A DNA stretch of 64,000 nt, taken from assembly GCF_900538055.1 (NCBI RefSeq), contig NZ_UZAC03000001.1:1736001-1800000 (forward strand). The letters run 5' to 3'. The position numbers and the translations under genes were made by a program. Positions 49,714-60,203 of the stretch are shown piece by piece. The stretch comes from Pasteuria penetrans. Lineage in GTDB: Bacteria > Bacillota > Bacilli > Thermoactinomycetales > Thermoactinomycetaceae. Below the pieces are notes generated by a model. That model saw only the letters and a program-made list of their open reading frames with translations. It was not told the DNA's origin and did no database searches. Every line of letters starts with the position of its first letter. Position 1 is the first letter of the stretch.

Positions 49714-50133
49714 TTAGTAACAACCAATGCCACCCATTCCTATTCCTGACATGATCCCGGCCCCACTATAACCGTAGAAACCACCCCCATAGGGATTAGA
49801 ATATAAATATCCAGGATAAAAATTGTTAAAGACATGTCTTATATGATGGGGACGTAATCCATAACGGTTCAGGCCATCCATACCATAGGAGGAACCTATC
49901 ATGCCACCAGAGTATCCTATACCACCGTAGTAGCCCATACCGCCAGAGTATCCTATACCACCAGAACCCATCATGCTACCGGAATAGCTTACTAAGGTAC
50001 TAGGACCATCCCACGCGTTAAGATTACCCCATGAACCAATGCATGACGCATTAGCCATTCCATTCCCAAACGCTGCTAGGGCTGCGCAGCTCATCAAACC
50101 AGCTACTACGGTCCTCTTAGTACTCTTCAACAT
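49714..50133 (-). CDS. Gly/Tyr/Met-rich secreted protein, copy 1
   Basis: 139 residues, the longest of four tandem paralogues. Signal peptide MLKSTKRTVVAGLMSCAALA, cut after ANA at about residue 29. Mature part: repeats of GIGYSGGM and YYGG, then a Tyr/Asn/Gly tail ending GMGGIGCY. No domain. SD AGGGGATGATCG before ATG is shared by copies 1 and 4. Low-complexity Gly/Tyr exports of this sort often assemble into insoluble or adhesive layers; the role is inferred. Confidence 0.75.
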   Translation of the reverse strand: MLKSTKRTVVAGLMSCAALAAFGNGMANASCIGSWGNLNAWDGPSTLVSYSGSMMGSGGIGYSGGMGYYGGIGYSGGMIGSSYGMDGLNRYGLRPHHIRHVFNNFYPGYLYSNPYGGGFYGYSGAGIMSGIGMGGIGCY

Positions 50134-50285
50134 AATCGATCATCCCCTATTTTATTTTTTAAAATGAACATAGTCTCTATTATTGATAACCTTTGCCTGT
50201 ATATATTGATTTAGCACCAATTACCCATTCCCATCATGATGCTGGTACTTGCTATCATCGTAGGGATTACCGTCGCCAATAGGGA

Positions 50286-50507
50286 TTAGAATATAAACCC
50301 TGGCCCTGGCATAAACCCATAATAATTGGGTCCACCCATACCCACACCCATACCGTAGGAGCTTATCATGCTACCGGGATAGCCTAGGATACTAGGACCA
50401 CCACCCCATGAACCAACATACGCGTTGGCCATTCCGTTTCCAAATGCTGTTAGGGTTGCGCAGCTCATCAAACCAGCCACTATGATTCTCTTAGTACTCT
50501 TCAACAT
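50286..50507 (-). CDS. Gly/Tyr/Met-rich secreted protein, copy 2 (short)
   Basis: 73 residues. Same signal peptide (MLKSTKRIIVAGLMSCATL) and cut site, then only about 45 mature residues (SYGMGVGMGGPNYYGFMPGPG). The C-terminal block of copies 3 and 4 is missing, and there is no Cys after the signal. A shortened but apparently expressed relative; SD AGGGGTGATC. Confidence 0.65.
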   Translation of the reverse strand: MLKSTKRIIVAGLMSCATLTAFGNGMANAYVGSWGGGPSILGYPGSMISSYGMGVGMGGPNYYGFMPGPGFIF

Positions 50508-50606
50508 AGTTGATCACCCCTATTTTATTTTTTAAATGAATGAACACATTCCCTATCATTCCTTATCATTCCCTATCATTGATAACCTTCGCCTACATAT
50601 ATTGAT

Positions 50607-50933
50607 TTAGCACCAACTATCTACTCCCGCCATGAGGTTGGTACCACCATAATTGCAGAGACCACCGCCACCATAGAGGTTAGAATATGAACCCTGGTAT
50701 GACCCATAATAATTGGGTCCACCCATACCCATCATACCCATACCCATCATACCCGTACCCATACCCATACCCATACCCATACCATAAGAACTCATCATGC
50801 CGCCAGGATAGCCTACGTTAGGACCCCATGAACCACCAATGCATGACGCGTTAGCCATTCCATTCCCAAACGTTGCTAGGGCTGCGCAACTCATCAAACC
50901 AGCCACTATGATTCTCTTAGTACTCTTCAACAT
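50607..50933 (-). CDS. Gly/Tyr/Met-rich secreted protein, copy 3
   Basis: 108 residues. Signal peptide as in copy 2; mature part has a GM/MG run (GMGMGMGTGMMGMGMMGMGG), then GGPNYYGSYQGSYSNLYGGGG and ends VDSWC. Almost identical to copy 4 over the last 55 residues, so the two are a recent duplication. About 100 bp upstream are shared with copies 1 and 2 (AATCAATATAT, AGGTTATCAAT), suggesting common control. Confidence 0.75.
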   Translation of the reverse strand: MLKSTKRIIVAGLMSCAALATFGNGMANASCIGGSWGPNVGYPGGMMSSYGMGMGMGMGTGMMGMGMMGMGGPNYYGSYQGSYSNLYGGGGLCNYGGTNLMAGVDSWC

Positions 50934-51022
50934 AGTTGATCACCCCTATTTTATTTTTTAAATGAATGAACACATTCCCTATCATTCCCTATCATTGATA
51001 ACCTTCGCCTACATATATTGAT

Positions 51023-51337
51023 TTAGTACCAACTACCTACTCCCGCCATGAGGTTGGTACCACCATAATTGCAGAGACCACCGCCACCATAGAGGTTAGA
51101 ATATGAACCCTGGTATGACCCATAATAATTGGGTCCACCCATACCCATCATACCCATACCCATCATACCCGTATCCATACCCATACCATAAGAACTCATC
51201 ATGCCGCCGGGATAGCCTAAGGCGTTAGGACCCCATGAACCAATGCATGATGCATTAGCCGTTCCATTTCCAAACGTTGCCAGGGCCGCACAACTCATCA
51301 AACTAGCTACTATGATTTTCCTAGCATTCTTTACCAT
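51023..51337 (-). CDS. Gly/Tyr/Met-rich secreted protein, copy 4
   Basis: 104 residues, first of the array in transcription order. Signal peptide MVKNARKIIVASLMSCAALA differs most from the others; the mature part matches copy 3 and ends VGSWY rather than VDSWC. SD GGGATGATCGATT before ATG. Its upstream region shares only the last 45 bp with the others. Confidence 0.75.
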   Translation of the reverse strand: MVKNARKIIVASLMSCAALATFGNGTANASCIGSWGPNALGYPGGMMSSYGMGMDTGMMGMGMMGMGGPNYYGSYQGSYSNLYGGGGLCNYGGTNLMAGVGSWY

Positions 51338-51929
51338 AATCGATCATCCCTTCTTCTGCTTTTTATTTTTTAAATTAATAAGTTATATTAAAAATTATTT
51401 CTCTGTTTTTTGACATAAAATGCTACGAGCAGCTGAACCCCATTTTAGTACGAAACGAAACCAATGGTACGGAACCATCTGTAGGACCAACTGGGACCGC
51501 GGTCTATACTCATAGGACAATCTGGGTAACAACCGGAGTGTTTACCTCTTGCAACTGGATCACCCTCAGCGAACGGATTAGGGTTTTCTCTACATGTGGG
51601 AAGACCCCAACAGTGCGATCTATATTTTTTCTGCTATGGACTCGACATCCCTTCCTTTCTTTGTGGCGCTCTCTTGCATTCTACTATTTTTTTTGGAACA
51701 TTACGTTTTCCCCATTTCCTATTTGTTTACCCCTATATATTTTTTAAAATAAAATATATATAAGTGATACAAATTAATATTATCATTTTTACGGCGGACT
51801 TGTAAACCTAATATATAGTATATAAAATGGTTTTTGTGTATATTATTTTCTGGAAATGATATTTCTGAAGAAAGGTTCACCTTGCTTTCAGATGGATTGC
51901 GTCCGATTGCGTGTGTAAATTCCCCGGGA

Positions 51930-52955
51930 TTTTCCCGTCACGTTGAGTAGGGCTAGTATCCTAGCCAATCCCTTCGCTCCGCCTTCATTACAAGGGTTTC
52001 CCCATCACTATGAGGTTGATTCGACTCTGTCCACAGAAGCTCTGGTATATCACTCAACCTGGCCAAGGACAGGTGTTCGTGCGACAGTTCCTCGTGATTC
52101 CCTATGGGGGCCTAACTAAGTTAGGGTCCATTCCATCTATGTACCGTATGCTACCAGGATCGTAGGTGGTTTCCCCCCCGTGGTTTCGTTCCAAGGATAG
52201 ATTCCGATATCCCTGTTCCGGCATCGACTGAGTCTTTCTATGCTTACCACCCTTGCTCTCTACACAGCGGCTCTGGGCAGTTTGGAACCTTTGCATCCCT
52301 TGCCGATTTTGAAGGGGGCCCCCTCTCTCATAGGACACGACACAACATATAGAACTGTGCTTAGTAGTCTCCCAGCATACGGTTTCTCTTCCTTCTGTCC
52401 CAATCTTCAGACCGTTCAGATTTTACCTCGATTATGGGGATGTGGTTCCAGAGTTTCAGTGACCTTCCCAAGTGGTTTTTCCATTAAAGTTATTGTTTTA
52501 CTGTTCCCATCGGGGGAGTCAGTTCCTTTGCTCTGTCTTCATTACAAGGAAAGGGGGTTCATCGCTACTGTAGACTGATTCGATTTCGTGTACGGGGTCT
52601 TCTAGGTATTTTTGGCTTTTTTATCACGCCTGGTATACAGTAAGGCATCCGTGCGATGGTCCCTCAAGTCTCATACTGAGATGGGCGTCCGGGTGCCTAG
52701 ATTAGGTTCCTCCCGTCTTGTAACATCGCATGGCCGCCCGGATCATAAGTAGGTGTCTGTCCTCCATGATTTCTCCCAACGTTTCAGGCTCCACCTCGGT
52801 TTTGACATGAACTGTTTGATGCATTATCGAATGGTTCACTCCCGTTGAGCTTTCTAATTCCCACCGGGCAGGGATTCTGGCTCCGCCTTTTTCTATAAAC
52901 CGCTTACCATCGAAGTATTTTCACACCAGTAGCATGGAGCGGTTTCGGGGTACCC
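51930..52955 (-). mobile_element. Group II intron debris (copy D and an adjacent fragment)
   Basis: 52290-52955: lacks the first 80 nt, then follows copies A-C (GGTAAGCGG, GAACCATTCG, GTAGCGATGAA...CTTGTAATGAAG) to a domain V-like hairpin (AACCGTATGCTGGGAGACTA, AAGCACAGTTCT) and 3' region. The catalytic triad reads AAC instead of AGC. 51930-52290 is a second fragment with CATAGTGATGGGGAAACCC and TTGTAATGAAGGCGG. No ORF in either. 51338-51930 has no supported gene. Confidence 0.7.
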
Positions 52956-53275
52956 CCTATGTTTGTCCCACCATAGCAAAATAGTTCTACGGGGGTGGCT
53001 AACGACAAAAGGGTAAATTTTATTCAAATAAAATTTGCATAAATTTTGTAAATCATTAATAATTTTATTTTTATTCATATTTCCCTTTTCCATATAAATT
53101 AAATATGAATTTATATGCAGGGGATATTGCCTTCTCCGGTCCCGTGGTTCGCATGAGGGAATGGGAATATGGGGGATTGTATCAGAGAGGAATCCTGGTT
53201 TGAGATGGTTATATTCATCTCAATAAAATATATGTATATTTTACTTTTATAAATACTACTATGCAATATAAATAA

Positions 53276-53340
53276 ACAAAGTTTGGGGGCAGTAGTACTC
53301 ATAGATACAGGTAGAGGAGGGCTCGTTCACACCCCCCTAA
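53276..53340 (+). repeat. Terminator-like dispersed repeat R2, copy 4
   Basis: ACAAAGTTTGGGGGCAGTAG, ACTCATAGATACAGG and the hairpin GAGGAGGGCTC...CACCCCCCT. No gene ends next to this copy. Confidence 0.6.
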
Positions 53341-53388
53341 CGAATTTTTTCTTTTTTGCGGGATTCCCCATAGGAATACTTGGTTTCA

Positions 53389-54150
53389 AATGAGTGCTTT
53401 TCTACTACGGATTTGGGTATGGACCTACTCAAGGGTCCCCCATACTCTCGCACGGCGTCCTGGCCATTGCTAGGTGCGAAATAAAAAGCCAAAGACAACG
53501 GAGACCTCGTGCGTAAAGTTGGATTAGCCCATAGTAGCTGTGGAGTCTTTGTAATGAAGATGAAGTGAAGGAGGTTCATTGTCCGAAACAGGGATGGGAA
53601 CGGTAAAAAGTAGATTCAAATAGGAGAGGGCATCAGGGGACATCAAGAGAGGACATCAAGATCCAAACCCTGCTGGGGGAGCATAATAGCACAAGAAAAC
53701 AGAGGCACTGTCATCATGGCGATAGGTCCAAGGGGATTGGTGGTGGGGGGCTAGGGATCGATGGACCGACGGTTGGCAGAATTTGAAAGCAATCGGAAGA
53801 ACCATGGGTACGTCATTGGGAATCGAATGGGTCCAACGAGTGGATAGTATGAAGCCTGGTGGCAGTAAAAAACCGATCGGAATTTCCTACCGTAGCCGAT
53901 AGAGTTGTTCGGACCGTACTCAAGAACGAACCAGGACCTTATCTGAAACTCCATGCCCTATTCTTATGAATGTCGCTCGTGTGTATGTTGCTCGGGAACA
54001 TCATCCACTCAGGCTCCCTAATCCTGTCGAAGGACTTGTCGGCCCTACGATTGGGGATCGATTTCTGTATCAGAGGGTACTCCATCCATTGATGAATTAC
54101 CATAGGATATCCGGACCGACAGCCCATGACGAATGCCATAAATAGACCAT
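53389..54150 (+). mobile_element. Group II intron debris with RT remnant (copy F)
   Basis: 53500-53620 has GCCAAAGACAAC, CCCATAGTAGCTG, GAGTCTTTGTAATGAAGATG and GTCCGAAACAGGGATGGGAA, matching 33520 and 52560. At about 54030-54110, GPTIGDRFLYQRVLHPLMNY is the start of an RT (RPLG-IPTI-DR-x-x-Q box), out of phase with its surroundings. Domain V not found. Confidence 0.65.
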
Positions 54151-54307
54151 ACTATTCACGGGCAACCCATCAACCATTCTCCACGCGGAGACAAGGGAAG
54201 GGTAACATTTTCCTGACATCATCCTTTTTTCCATTAATTTAATGAAACCCAAACAATCAGATCGGGATTCAATCCGGGGAAACTACCATCATGGGGGAGG
54301 GAGAAAG

Positions 54308-55450
54308 GTGAATTCCACATCACAACGGATTTTTTTATCCCTGCTGGGCCTGTCTACATTTGGGATTGGGGTGACAGGATGTGGCAGAGGTGTCGAACAG
54401 AGGAGCGAGGAGCTCGCAAGATCCTCTATAAATCCCTCCGTCTTCTCACTCTATAGAATATCAGACGATAACCAATCACGTTTCGGTCCTAACAGCACCC
54501 CTGCCGGAGTTCCTAGTAGGGAAAGGGATCCCGGCCAAAATGATATCGGTTTTTTCACATACGAGGCCCTGTCCCATCCCGAGAGGGACCAATTGGAACA
54601 ACAGCCCACACTCTTTGTGGACAACGAGGCCTTAGCTAAGGGGCTAAGCTGTCTCGTAGGAAAATTGGACAGCATCAACCACAGCACAGTAGTCGTGCAT
54701 AACCAAAGCATACTCATTGGTGTTACACCAAAGGATAAACGACAGGAATTGGGCAATGACTTGCATCAGCAACTCCTCACTATGGCAAAAAGCATAACCC
54801 CTCGTAGTTATCAAATAGAAATCTTATCGGAGAAGCAACTACAAGCCAAACTGGATCTCAAGGATCTGAGTAAAATAAGCCTTTCCTCCGGCATTGCACG
54901 GGGGGGCTGGGAATCCGCGAGTCGTAGTTCCAGTTACGCCAGCTACGGTAGTGAGGAGGGCGATACCACGGCCCTGATTACCATTGATCGACCTTTGCTG
55001 GCCAGAGGGCTAGGATACATGTTGGGGAAAAATTTTACCTTTTGTCCTAGTCATACGTTATTGGTAACCGATGATATAGTTTTTGTGGGAATTCCCAACT
55101 TAGCCAAGAATACCGGGGAAGATACACGCGACGATGATATCCAGAACAGGGACAAGAGCAACAACAATGGAGAAGATGCTGACGACCCTACGGGTGGTAC
55201 CCGTACACGGGATTACACACATGGGGAATTCATTCAAGAGGCAGTCCAAATGATAGAAAGCATCACGCCCGGATATTACAAAGTAAAAATTCTCGATGAG
55301 GGGTATTTGCGCGATAAAGTCAACAGTGCGGATCTGCGCAATGTTGGGTCTGATGGGGTTACCAATCGGCAGGGCACCTTAGGGAAAATTATACGTGAAC
55401 TTGGGGATCCCACCCCGCCTGGGGGTCTCGATCCCACGGAATCACCCTGA
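54308..55450 (+). CDS. Spore lipoprotein with two YhcN/YlaJ-like units
   Basis: 380 residues. GTG at 54308 is preferred to ATG at 54242: it has GGAGGG 6 nt upstream and gives a lipoprotein signal at once (MNSTSQRIFLSLLGL, lipobox VTGC, Cys25). The mature protein has two similar units: LAKGLSCLVGKL...STVVVHNQSILIGVTPKD...SITPRSYQIEILSE, and LARGLGYMLGK...HTLLVTDDIVFVGIPN...SITPGYYKVKILDE. Each fits the YhcN/YlaJ spore lipoprotein fold (inner forespore membrane); the family usually has one unit. An acidic Asn/Asp linker interrupts the second. It converges on lipA. Confidence 0.8.
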   Translation: MNSTSQRIFLSLLGLSTFGIGVTGCGRGVEQRSEELARSSINPSVFSLYRISDDNQSRFGPNSTPAGVPSRERDPGQNDIGFFTYEALSHPERDQLEQQPTLFVDNEALAKGLSCLVGKLDSINHSTVVVHNQSILIGVTPKDKRQELGNDLHQQLLTMAKSITPRSYQIEILSEKQLQAKLDLKDLSKISLSSGIARGGWESASRSSSYASYGSEEGDTTALITIDRPLLARGLGYMLGKNFTFCPSHTLLVTDDIVFVGIPNLAKNTGEDTRDDDIQNRDKSNNNGEDADDPTGGTRTRDYTHGEFIQEAVQMIESITPGYYKVKILDEGYLRDKVNSADLRNVGSDGVTNRQGTLGKIIRELGDPTPPGGLDPTESP

Positions 55451-55461
55451 AACCACAAGAG

Positions 55462-56403
55462 TCACCCTGATTTTGCCTTGTTTGTTTCGGACTCTAGGGC
55501 ACCTGCCTCCTCCCGTTTTGCTAAGGTTTCCAGTGCTGCGTCGGCCTGCGCGTGTGCTTGGTAAGAACTGCGCACGAGGGGACCCGACTCGATGTGTGAG
55601 AAACCCATGTTCATTCCCAACGTACGCAGTTGATCAAATTCTGCTGGAGTCACATAACGGGCAATCGGCAGGTGCGATGTGGTGGGCTGGAGATATTGAC
55701 CCAATGTCACAATGTCCACATCATGATCACGCAGATCGCGCAGCGTGGTTAGCACTTCTCCCATTGTTTCCCCTACACCGAGCATGATGCTGGATTTTGT
55801 AGGAATCCCGGATGCTAAACGCTTAGAGAGCTGTAAAAGCATCAGAGTACGATCGTAGGTTGCCTTGGCCCTCACACGGGGTGTCAGACGACGCACTGTT
55901 TCAATATTGTGGTTGAGCACATCGGGGTGGGCATCCAATACCGTTTGCAAGGATTTCTGTGAACCCCCGAAATCAGGTATCAAAACCTCCACACGCGTTT
56001 GTGGATTGCGGGCGCGTATCGCATGAATCGTCGCAGCAAATAGGCTGGCTCCCCCGTCCTGCAGGTCATCACGGGCCACCGATGTTACGACTGCATAACG
56101 AACCCCCATTTGTTCCACGGCTTCAGCGACGCGTTCTGGTTCTTCCCCGTCCAATTCTGTGGGCATGCCCGTATGCACGGCACAGAACCGGCAGGCTCGT
56201 GTACAGACACTCCCCAGGATCATGAAAGTGGCCGTACGCTGGGACCAGCATGCATGAATATTGGGACAACGAGCTTCCTCACAAACGGTATTGAGCTTTT
56301 TGTTTCGCATCATTGCCTTCAATTCGCGGAAGTCAGCATTTGTGGAGAGCCGTACCTTCAACCACTCTGGTTTACGGCTACCCGGCACCATCTCCTCGAC
56401 CAT
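55462..56403 (-). CDS. lipA: Lipoyl synthase
   Basis: Inserts two sulfurs into octanoyl groups to make lipoate for 2-oxoacid dehydrogenases and GcvH. 313 residues. Auxiliary cluster C41-x4-C46-x5-C52 and radical SAM cluster C67-x3-C71-x2-C74, both intact; C-terminal RSSYQAHAQ carries the family Ser. SD AGGGGGG 7 nt before ATG 56403. Divergent from the lytH-like gene, as in Bacillus subtilis, where the same neighbours occur. Confidence 0.97.
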   Translation of the reverse strand: MVEEMVPGSRKPEWLKVRLSTNADFRELKAMMRNKKLNTVCEEARCPNIHACWSQRTATFMILGSVCTRACRFCAVHTGMPTELDGEEPERVAEAVEQMGVRYAVVTSVARDDLQDGGASLFAATIHAIRARNPQTRVEVLIPDFGGSQKSLQTVLDAHPDVLNHNIETVRRLTPRVRAKATYDRTLMLLQLSKRLASGIPTKSSIMLGVGETMGEVLTTLRDLRDHDVDIVTLGQYLQPTTSHLPIARYVTPAEFDQLRTLGMNMGFSHIESGPLVRSSYQAHAQADAALETLAKREEAGALESETNKAKSG

Positions 56404-56516
56404 TCATGTTCCCCCCTATTTCTCCCATCCATCAACGGATTCCCTGCCATCTTATCACAAACCCTCATCCATCAACAGGCCGTCAAAGGGCAATCAAAGG
56501 AGGTACATGCAACACC

Positions 56517-57620
56517 ATGAGCGGAGTTTTCTCGCTTGCACTGGCGGGCCTCCTCCTGTGGGGGTATGGTAGTAGCAGCGAACCCCCTCCCATTCTATTG
56601 CCCTCCACGTACCACCCCCCTCTTCCAGAATCGTCCAATCATCCTGATCCCATGATCTTCTGGAAAACTGTAGGTCATGCAGTGGGTATACCGTGGACCT
56701 ATCTTGCTGCCATGAATCAGGTGGAAGGGGGCTTCACCTATTGGCAGAAATGGAAGGATGAAAAACCCTGGTTGACCCTTCGTGTTCCCCAACACGTTTG
56801 GGGCGGCTGGATGCATCCTGAGCCGGGAAAAACAAACCCTCTAGCCGTGCATATCTTTGGTGGTATGGGGCAGGATGCCAATGGCGATGGTAGAGCCGAT
56901 CCAGAAGATCCTGTCGATGTGCTTTATAGTATCGCCCATTTTCTCGCCCAAAAAGGTACACAACCGGATCAACTCCATGAACAGTTGTGGAACTATTATT
57001 ACGATGGACAGATTACCGCCCAGGTAATCCATATTGCACGTATTTACCAGGTAATGGGTACGGATCAACTAAACACCTATCGTTTTCCCTTACCCACAGA
57101 GAGTGACCCGTCCATCATTAAGGATAACTGGCAACAACTACGTAGATGGGGGAGGAAAGGAAAGAAGACACTACGCTTTCATGAAGGTATTGACCTATTT
57201 GCCCCCCACGGTGCCACAGTTGTAGCTCCTTGTTACGGCTATATAGAACAAATGGGTTGGAATTCCTTTGGCGGTTGGAGATTGGGGATTCGTGATGGCA
57301 AGAACCGCTATCATTATTTGGCCCATTTGTCTGGTTTTCGACAGGGGATGTCTTTGGGTGATATCGTGTCACCAGGGGAGAAAATAGGCACAGTAGGTTC
57401 ATCGGGATATGGTTCCCTGGGTACTCTGGGCAAATTCCCTGCCCATCTCCATTATGGGTTATACCATTCCAGTGAGAAGAAAAATTATGCTGTCAACCCG
57501 TTGTCCTTTCTACAGAAACTGCAACGACAGGAACGTGATACGAGAAGGAAAAAGAAAAAATTCAAAGCCGTTTCTGTTGCCAGGCTGCCGGAATGGACTT
57601 CGATGGGAAATCCCGAATGA
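56517..57620 (+). CDS. lytH: LytH-like M23 peptidase
   Basis: 367 residues. ATG 56517 is the first good start after AAAGGAGG (13 nt). Signal or anchor helix 1-18, Pro-rich linker, a transglycosylase-like helical part (GHAVGIPWTYLAAMNQVEGG, about 53-72), then an M23 LytM domain with zinc ligands H222/D226 (FHEGIDLFAP) and HLH at 310-312 (AHLHYGLYH). In B. subtilis lytH (yunA) lies beside lipA (yutB), is made late in the mother cell and trims cortex peptides to single L-Ala; position and domain support the same job here. Confidence 0.82.
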   Translation: MSGVFSLALAGLLLWGYGSSSEPPPILLPSTYHPPLPESSNHPDPMIFWKTVGHAVGIPWTYLAAMNQVEGGFTYWQKWKDEKPWLTLRVPQHVWGGWMHPEPGKTNPLAVHIFGGMGQDANGDGRADPEDPVDVLYSIAHFLAQKGTQPDQLHEQLWNYYYDGQITAQVIHIARIYQVMGTDQLNTYRFPLPTESDPSIIKDNWQQLRRWGRKGKKTLRFHEGIDLFAPHGATVVAPCYGYIEQMGWNSFGGWRLGIRDGKNRYHYLAHLSGFRQGMSLGDIVSPGEKIGTVGSSGYGSLGTLGKFPAHLHYGLYHSSEKKNYAVNPLSFLQKLQRQERDTRRKKKKFKAVSVARLPEWTSMGNPE

Positions 57621-57915
57621 TTGTATCATCAATCATAAGTACAGGTGTTTTCCGGAAAACCCATGGACCGAAGCCCCTTCGGATGATCTACCCAAAGAAC
57701 ATCATGAAAATAGATGAATTCTATGCAAGGGCGATTATCATGTACAGTTACATTCCATTCGGTTCCCTAATTCTCCCCAGAATAGGGTGGTTACCGTGGT
57801 ATATCAATGGTAGGGGGTCGGGAAAATCTGGCTGCTTTCTGCCTGCCCATGCTATCATAGGAGAAAGGTGGAGGCTGTTGCGAATCGCCCACCCTACTGA
57901 GAGGGGGTACCAGGG

Positions 57916-59724
57916 ATGCATCACAACCTGCGTGCATGGCTAGAGGTGTTGGTAAGGGAAAAAGAACTGACCATTATAGAAACCCCAGTGAATCCCCATC
58001 TCGAAATAGCAGAAATCCACCGTCGCGTAATAAGGGAAGAAGGGCCGGCCTTATTCTTTGCCAATGTACAGGGGAGTAGATTTCCAGTTGTCACCAATCT
58101 ACTAGGCACGACACGGCGGATGGACCTGGCATTTGGTCCTCGTCCTGAACGGATAGTTCGTCAACTCGTAGGAATGATCGAGCATCTCCTCCCCCCCCGT
58201 TTGGGAATGTTTTGGCAGAAACGTTCTCTGCTTTTTCCTCTCCTGAGGATAGGTTTACAAAGGGTACCTCATCATAAGGCATCTGTGTTGGAGGAAACCA
58301 TGGATCCCGTTGACCTGAATGCTCTGCCTGTGCTCACCAGTTGGCCTGGAGACAGCGGCCCTTTTTTTACCTTGCCCATGGTCTACACTGAACCCCCAGG
58401 GGGGGGGAGTCATAACTTGGGTATGTATCGTATGCAACGTTATGATTCTGGTACCACGGGTATGCATTTTCAGATCCAAAAAGGGGGGGGATTCCATTAT
58501 GATGCAGCGGAGAAACAACGGCAGGACTTGCCTGTACAAGTTTTCCTCGGTGGCCCCCCCGCCCTTCTGGCGGCGGCTGTCGCCCCCCTACCGGAATTAT
58601 TTCCTGAATTATTGCTCGCCTCCTTTTTGCTCGGAAAGAGGTTACCTGTAACGCAGAATCATTGTCCTGCAGAGGCGGAGTTTCTCCTCCAGGGAGTTGT
58701 GAAACCCCTTGAACGTCGTGTAGAAGGTCCATTTGGGGACCATTACGGTTTTTACTCCCTGGCCCATTCCTTTCCCGTTTTTCGCGTTCAGTCTGTTCAT
58801 CATCGACGGGATGCCATATACCCAGCAACGGTTGTTGGGAAACCACCCCAGGAGGACTTTTATCTTGGCGATTTTTTGCAGAATCTGTTTTCTCCCCTTT
58901 TTCCCTATATTATGCCCGGTGTGCGTAACTTGTGGACCTATGGGGAGAGTGGATTTCACTCCTTAGCCGCTGCTATCGTAGAGGAACGTTACACACGCGA
59001 GTCACTTGTTCATGCCTTGCGAATTTTAGGGGAGGGTCAGCTTTCCCTAACCAAGTGCCTACTTATAACGGACCAATGGATAGATTTACGAAATATTTAT
59101 CACTGTTTGACAACCATTTTGGAGAGATTTCAACCTGAGGAGGATCTCATCGTTTTACCCCAAACCTCTGCTGATACACTGGATTACACAGGAAAAAAAT
59201 TCAATAGAGGGAGCAAGATGATTCTGATGGGCTTGGGAAGGGAACCTTGTCGCGTTTTGCCCTCCGATCCTTCCCTACCGGATATGATAGGCATTAGCCA
59301 TATCGCGGCCTTCTGTCCTGGGGTTTTGGTTCTGGAGGGTTGTTCCTACACAAAGGATCCCCAACAGGCCCAACGTTTCTTAGAGAACTATGGTGATATT
59401 TGTTCCTCTTGGCCTCTCCTCATACTAGCGGATTCCACCCGAATAACCCGGGACCCTACCAGTTTTCTCTGGAGTGTGTTCACCCGCTTCGATCCCGATC
59501 TTGATATACATGCCCATTACACGATCAAACGGCACCGTCTTCGTTACCGCCTGCCTATTCTTATCGATGCTCGTCACAAACCCTTTTATCCAGATGAGGT
59601 CGTGGTAGACGAAACAACGGAACGACAGGTCACCGATCGATGGAAAACCTATTTCCCCCATGATACTCTCGTTGCCATGGAAACTTTTCCTGTTCCTCAA
59701 AAACATGATGGATCATTAAAATAA
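57916..59724 (+). CDS. UbiD-family decarboxylase
   Basis: 602 residues. Prenylated-FMN-dependent decarboxylase of aromatic or unsaturated acids. Family blocks: LRAWLEVLVREKEL start, RFPVVTNLLG, FGPRPERIV, GGGSHNLGMYRMQRYD, GMHFQIQKGGG, PAEAEFLLQG, EGPFGDHYGFYS and the C-terminal RHKPFYPDEV. SD GAGGGGG about 8 nt before ATG. In organisms with the futalosine route a UbiD homologue acts in menaquinone synthesis; which pathway applies here cannot be told from the window. 57621-57915 upstream has no gene seen. Confidence 0.9.
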   Translation: MHHNLRAWLEVLVREKELTIIETPVNPHLEIAEIHRRVIREEGPALFFANVQGSRFPVVTNLLGTTRRMDLAFGPRPERIVRQLVGMIEHLLPPRLGMFWQKRSLLFPLLRIGLQRVPHHKASVLEETMDPVDLNALPVLTSWPGDSGPFFTLPMVYTEPPGGGSHNLGMYRMQRYDSGTTGMHFQIQKGGGFHYDAAEKQRQDLPVQVFLGGPPALLAAAVAPLPELFPELLLASFLLGKRLPVTQNHCPAEAEFLLQGVVKPLERRVEGPFGDHYGFYSLAHSFPVFRVQSVHHRRDAIYPATVVGKPPQEDFYLGDFLQNLFSPLFPYIMPGVRNLWTYGESGFHSLAAAIVEERYTRESLVHALRILGEGQLSLTKCLLITDQWIDLRNIYHCLTTILERFQPEEDLIVLPQTSADTLDYTGKKFNRGSKMILMGLGREPCRVLPSDPSLPDMIGISHIAAFCPGVLVLEGCSYTKDPQQAQRFLENYGDICSSWPLLILADSTRITRDPTSFLWSVFTRFDPDLDIHAHYTIKRHRLRYRLPILIDARHKPFYPDEVVVDETTERQVTDRWKTYFPHDTLVAMETFPVPQKHDGSLK

Positions 59725-59769
59725 CCTTATCTGTACCTATTGTATTAGGGAGAGACGCTTTCCGTGGTT

Positions 59770-59850
59770 CTCTATAGGGGTCTAAATTAGGGTCATTCTA
59801 TCTGTGTACTGGATACCGCCCGGGGGCAATACGTGGTTTGTCCTTCATGG
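59770..59850 (+). repeat. Repeat shared with intron debris at 52100-52175
   Basis: TATAGGGGTCTAAATTAGGG, TTCTATCTGTGTACTGGAT and GTGGTTTG match 52100-52175 in the same orientation. A small stray piece of the intron-associated repeat. The rest of 59725-60165 is AT-rich without a gene. Confidence 0.55.
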
Positions 59851-60165
59851 TCTTACTATATCCTTCCCCACATCATATTTTTTCTTTACGGAATATTATA
59901 ATAGATAGATAAGTGAAAAGGGAATTTGTGGATATTTTTGACAAATTGAAATGGGATTGGGTAGTTTAGTAGGTGTGTGGGGGACGAGAGAATAGGATTG
60001 GAATGAACATATATGTTTTTTTAAAAAATAAAATAAAAATTTTAAATCAACGAAATAAGTCCTGAAAATGGGGGAAATCCTCCTACTCTATCCACAAATC
60101 CACATTTACAATAGCGTTCGTTCTCGGTACTGAATCCCTAGGTTTGATATTCAGCCAGGATCGAT

Positions 60166-60200
60166 AAAAAATAAGCTTACCCAGTAAGCTTATTTTTTTA
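60166..60200. terminator. Bidirectional terminator
   Basis: AATAAGCTTAC-CCA-GTAAGCTTATT with A-run before and T-run after. Serves the minus-strand gene at 60204; works in either direction. Confidence 0.85.
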
Positions 60201-60203
60201 TCT

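Noticed and set aside
54242-54307. ATG start for the YhcN-like lipoprotein
   Set aside because: No SD and it buries the lipoprotein signal; GTG 54308 fits both.
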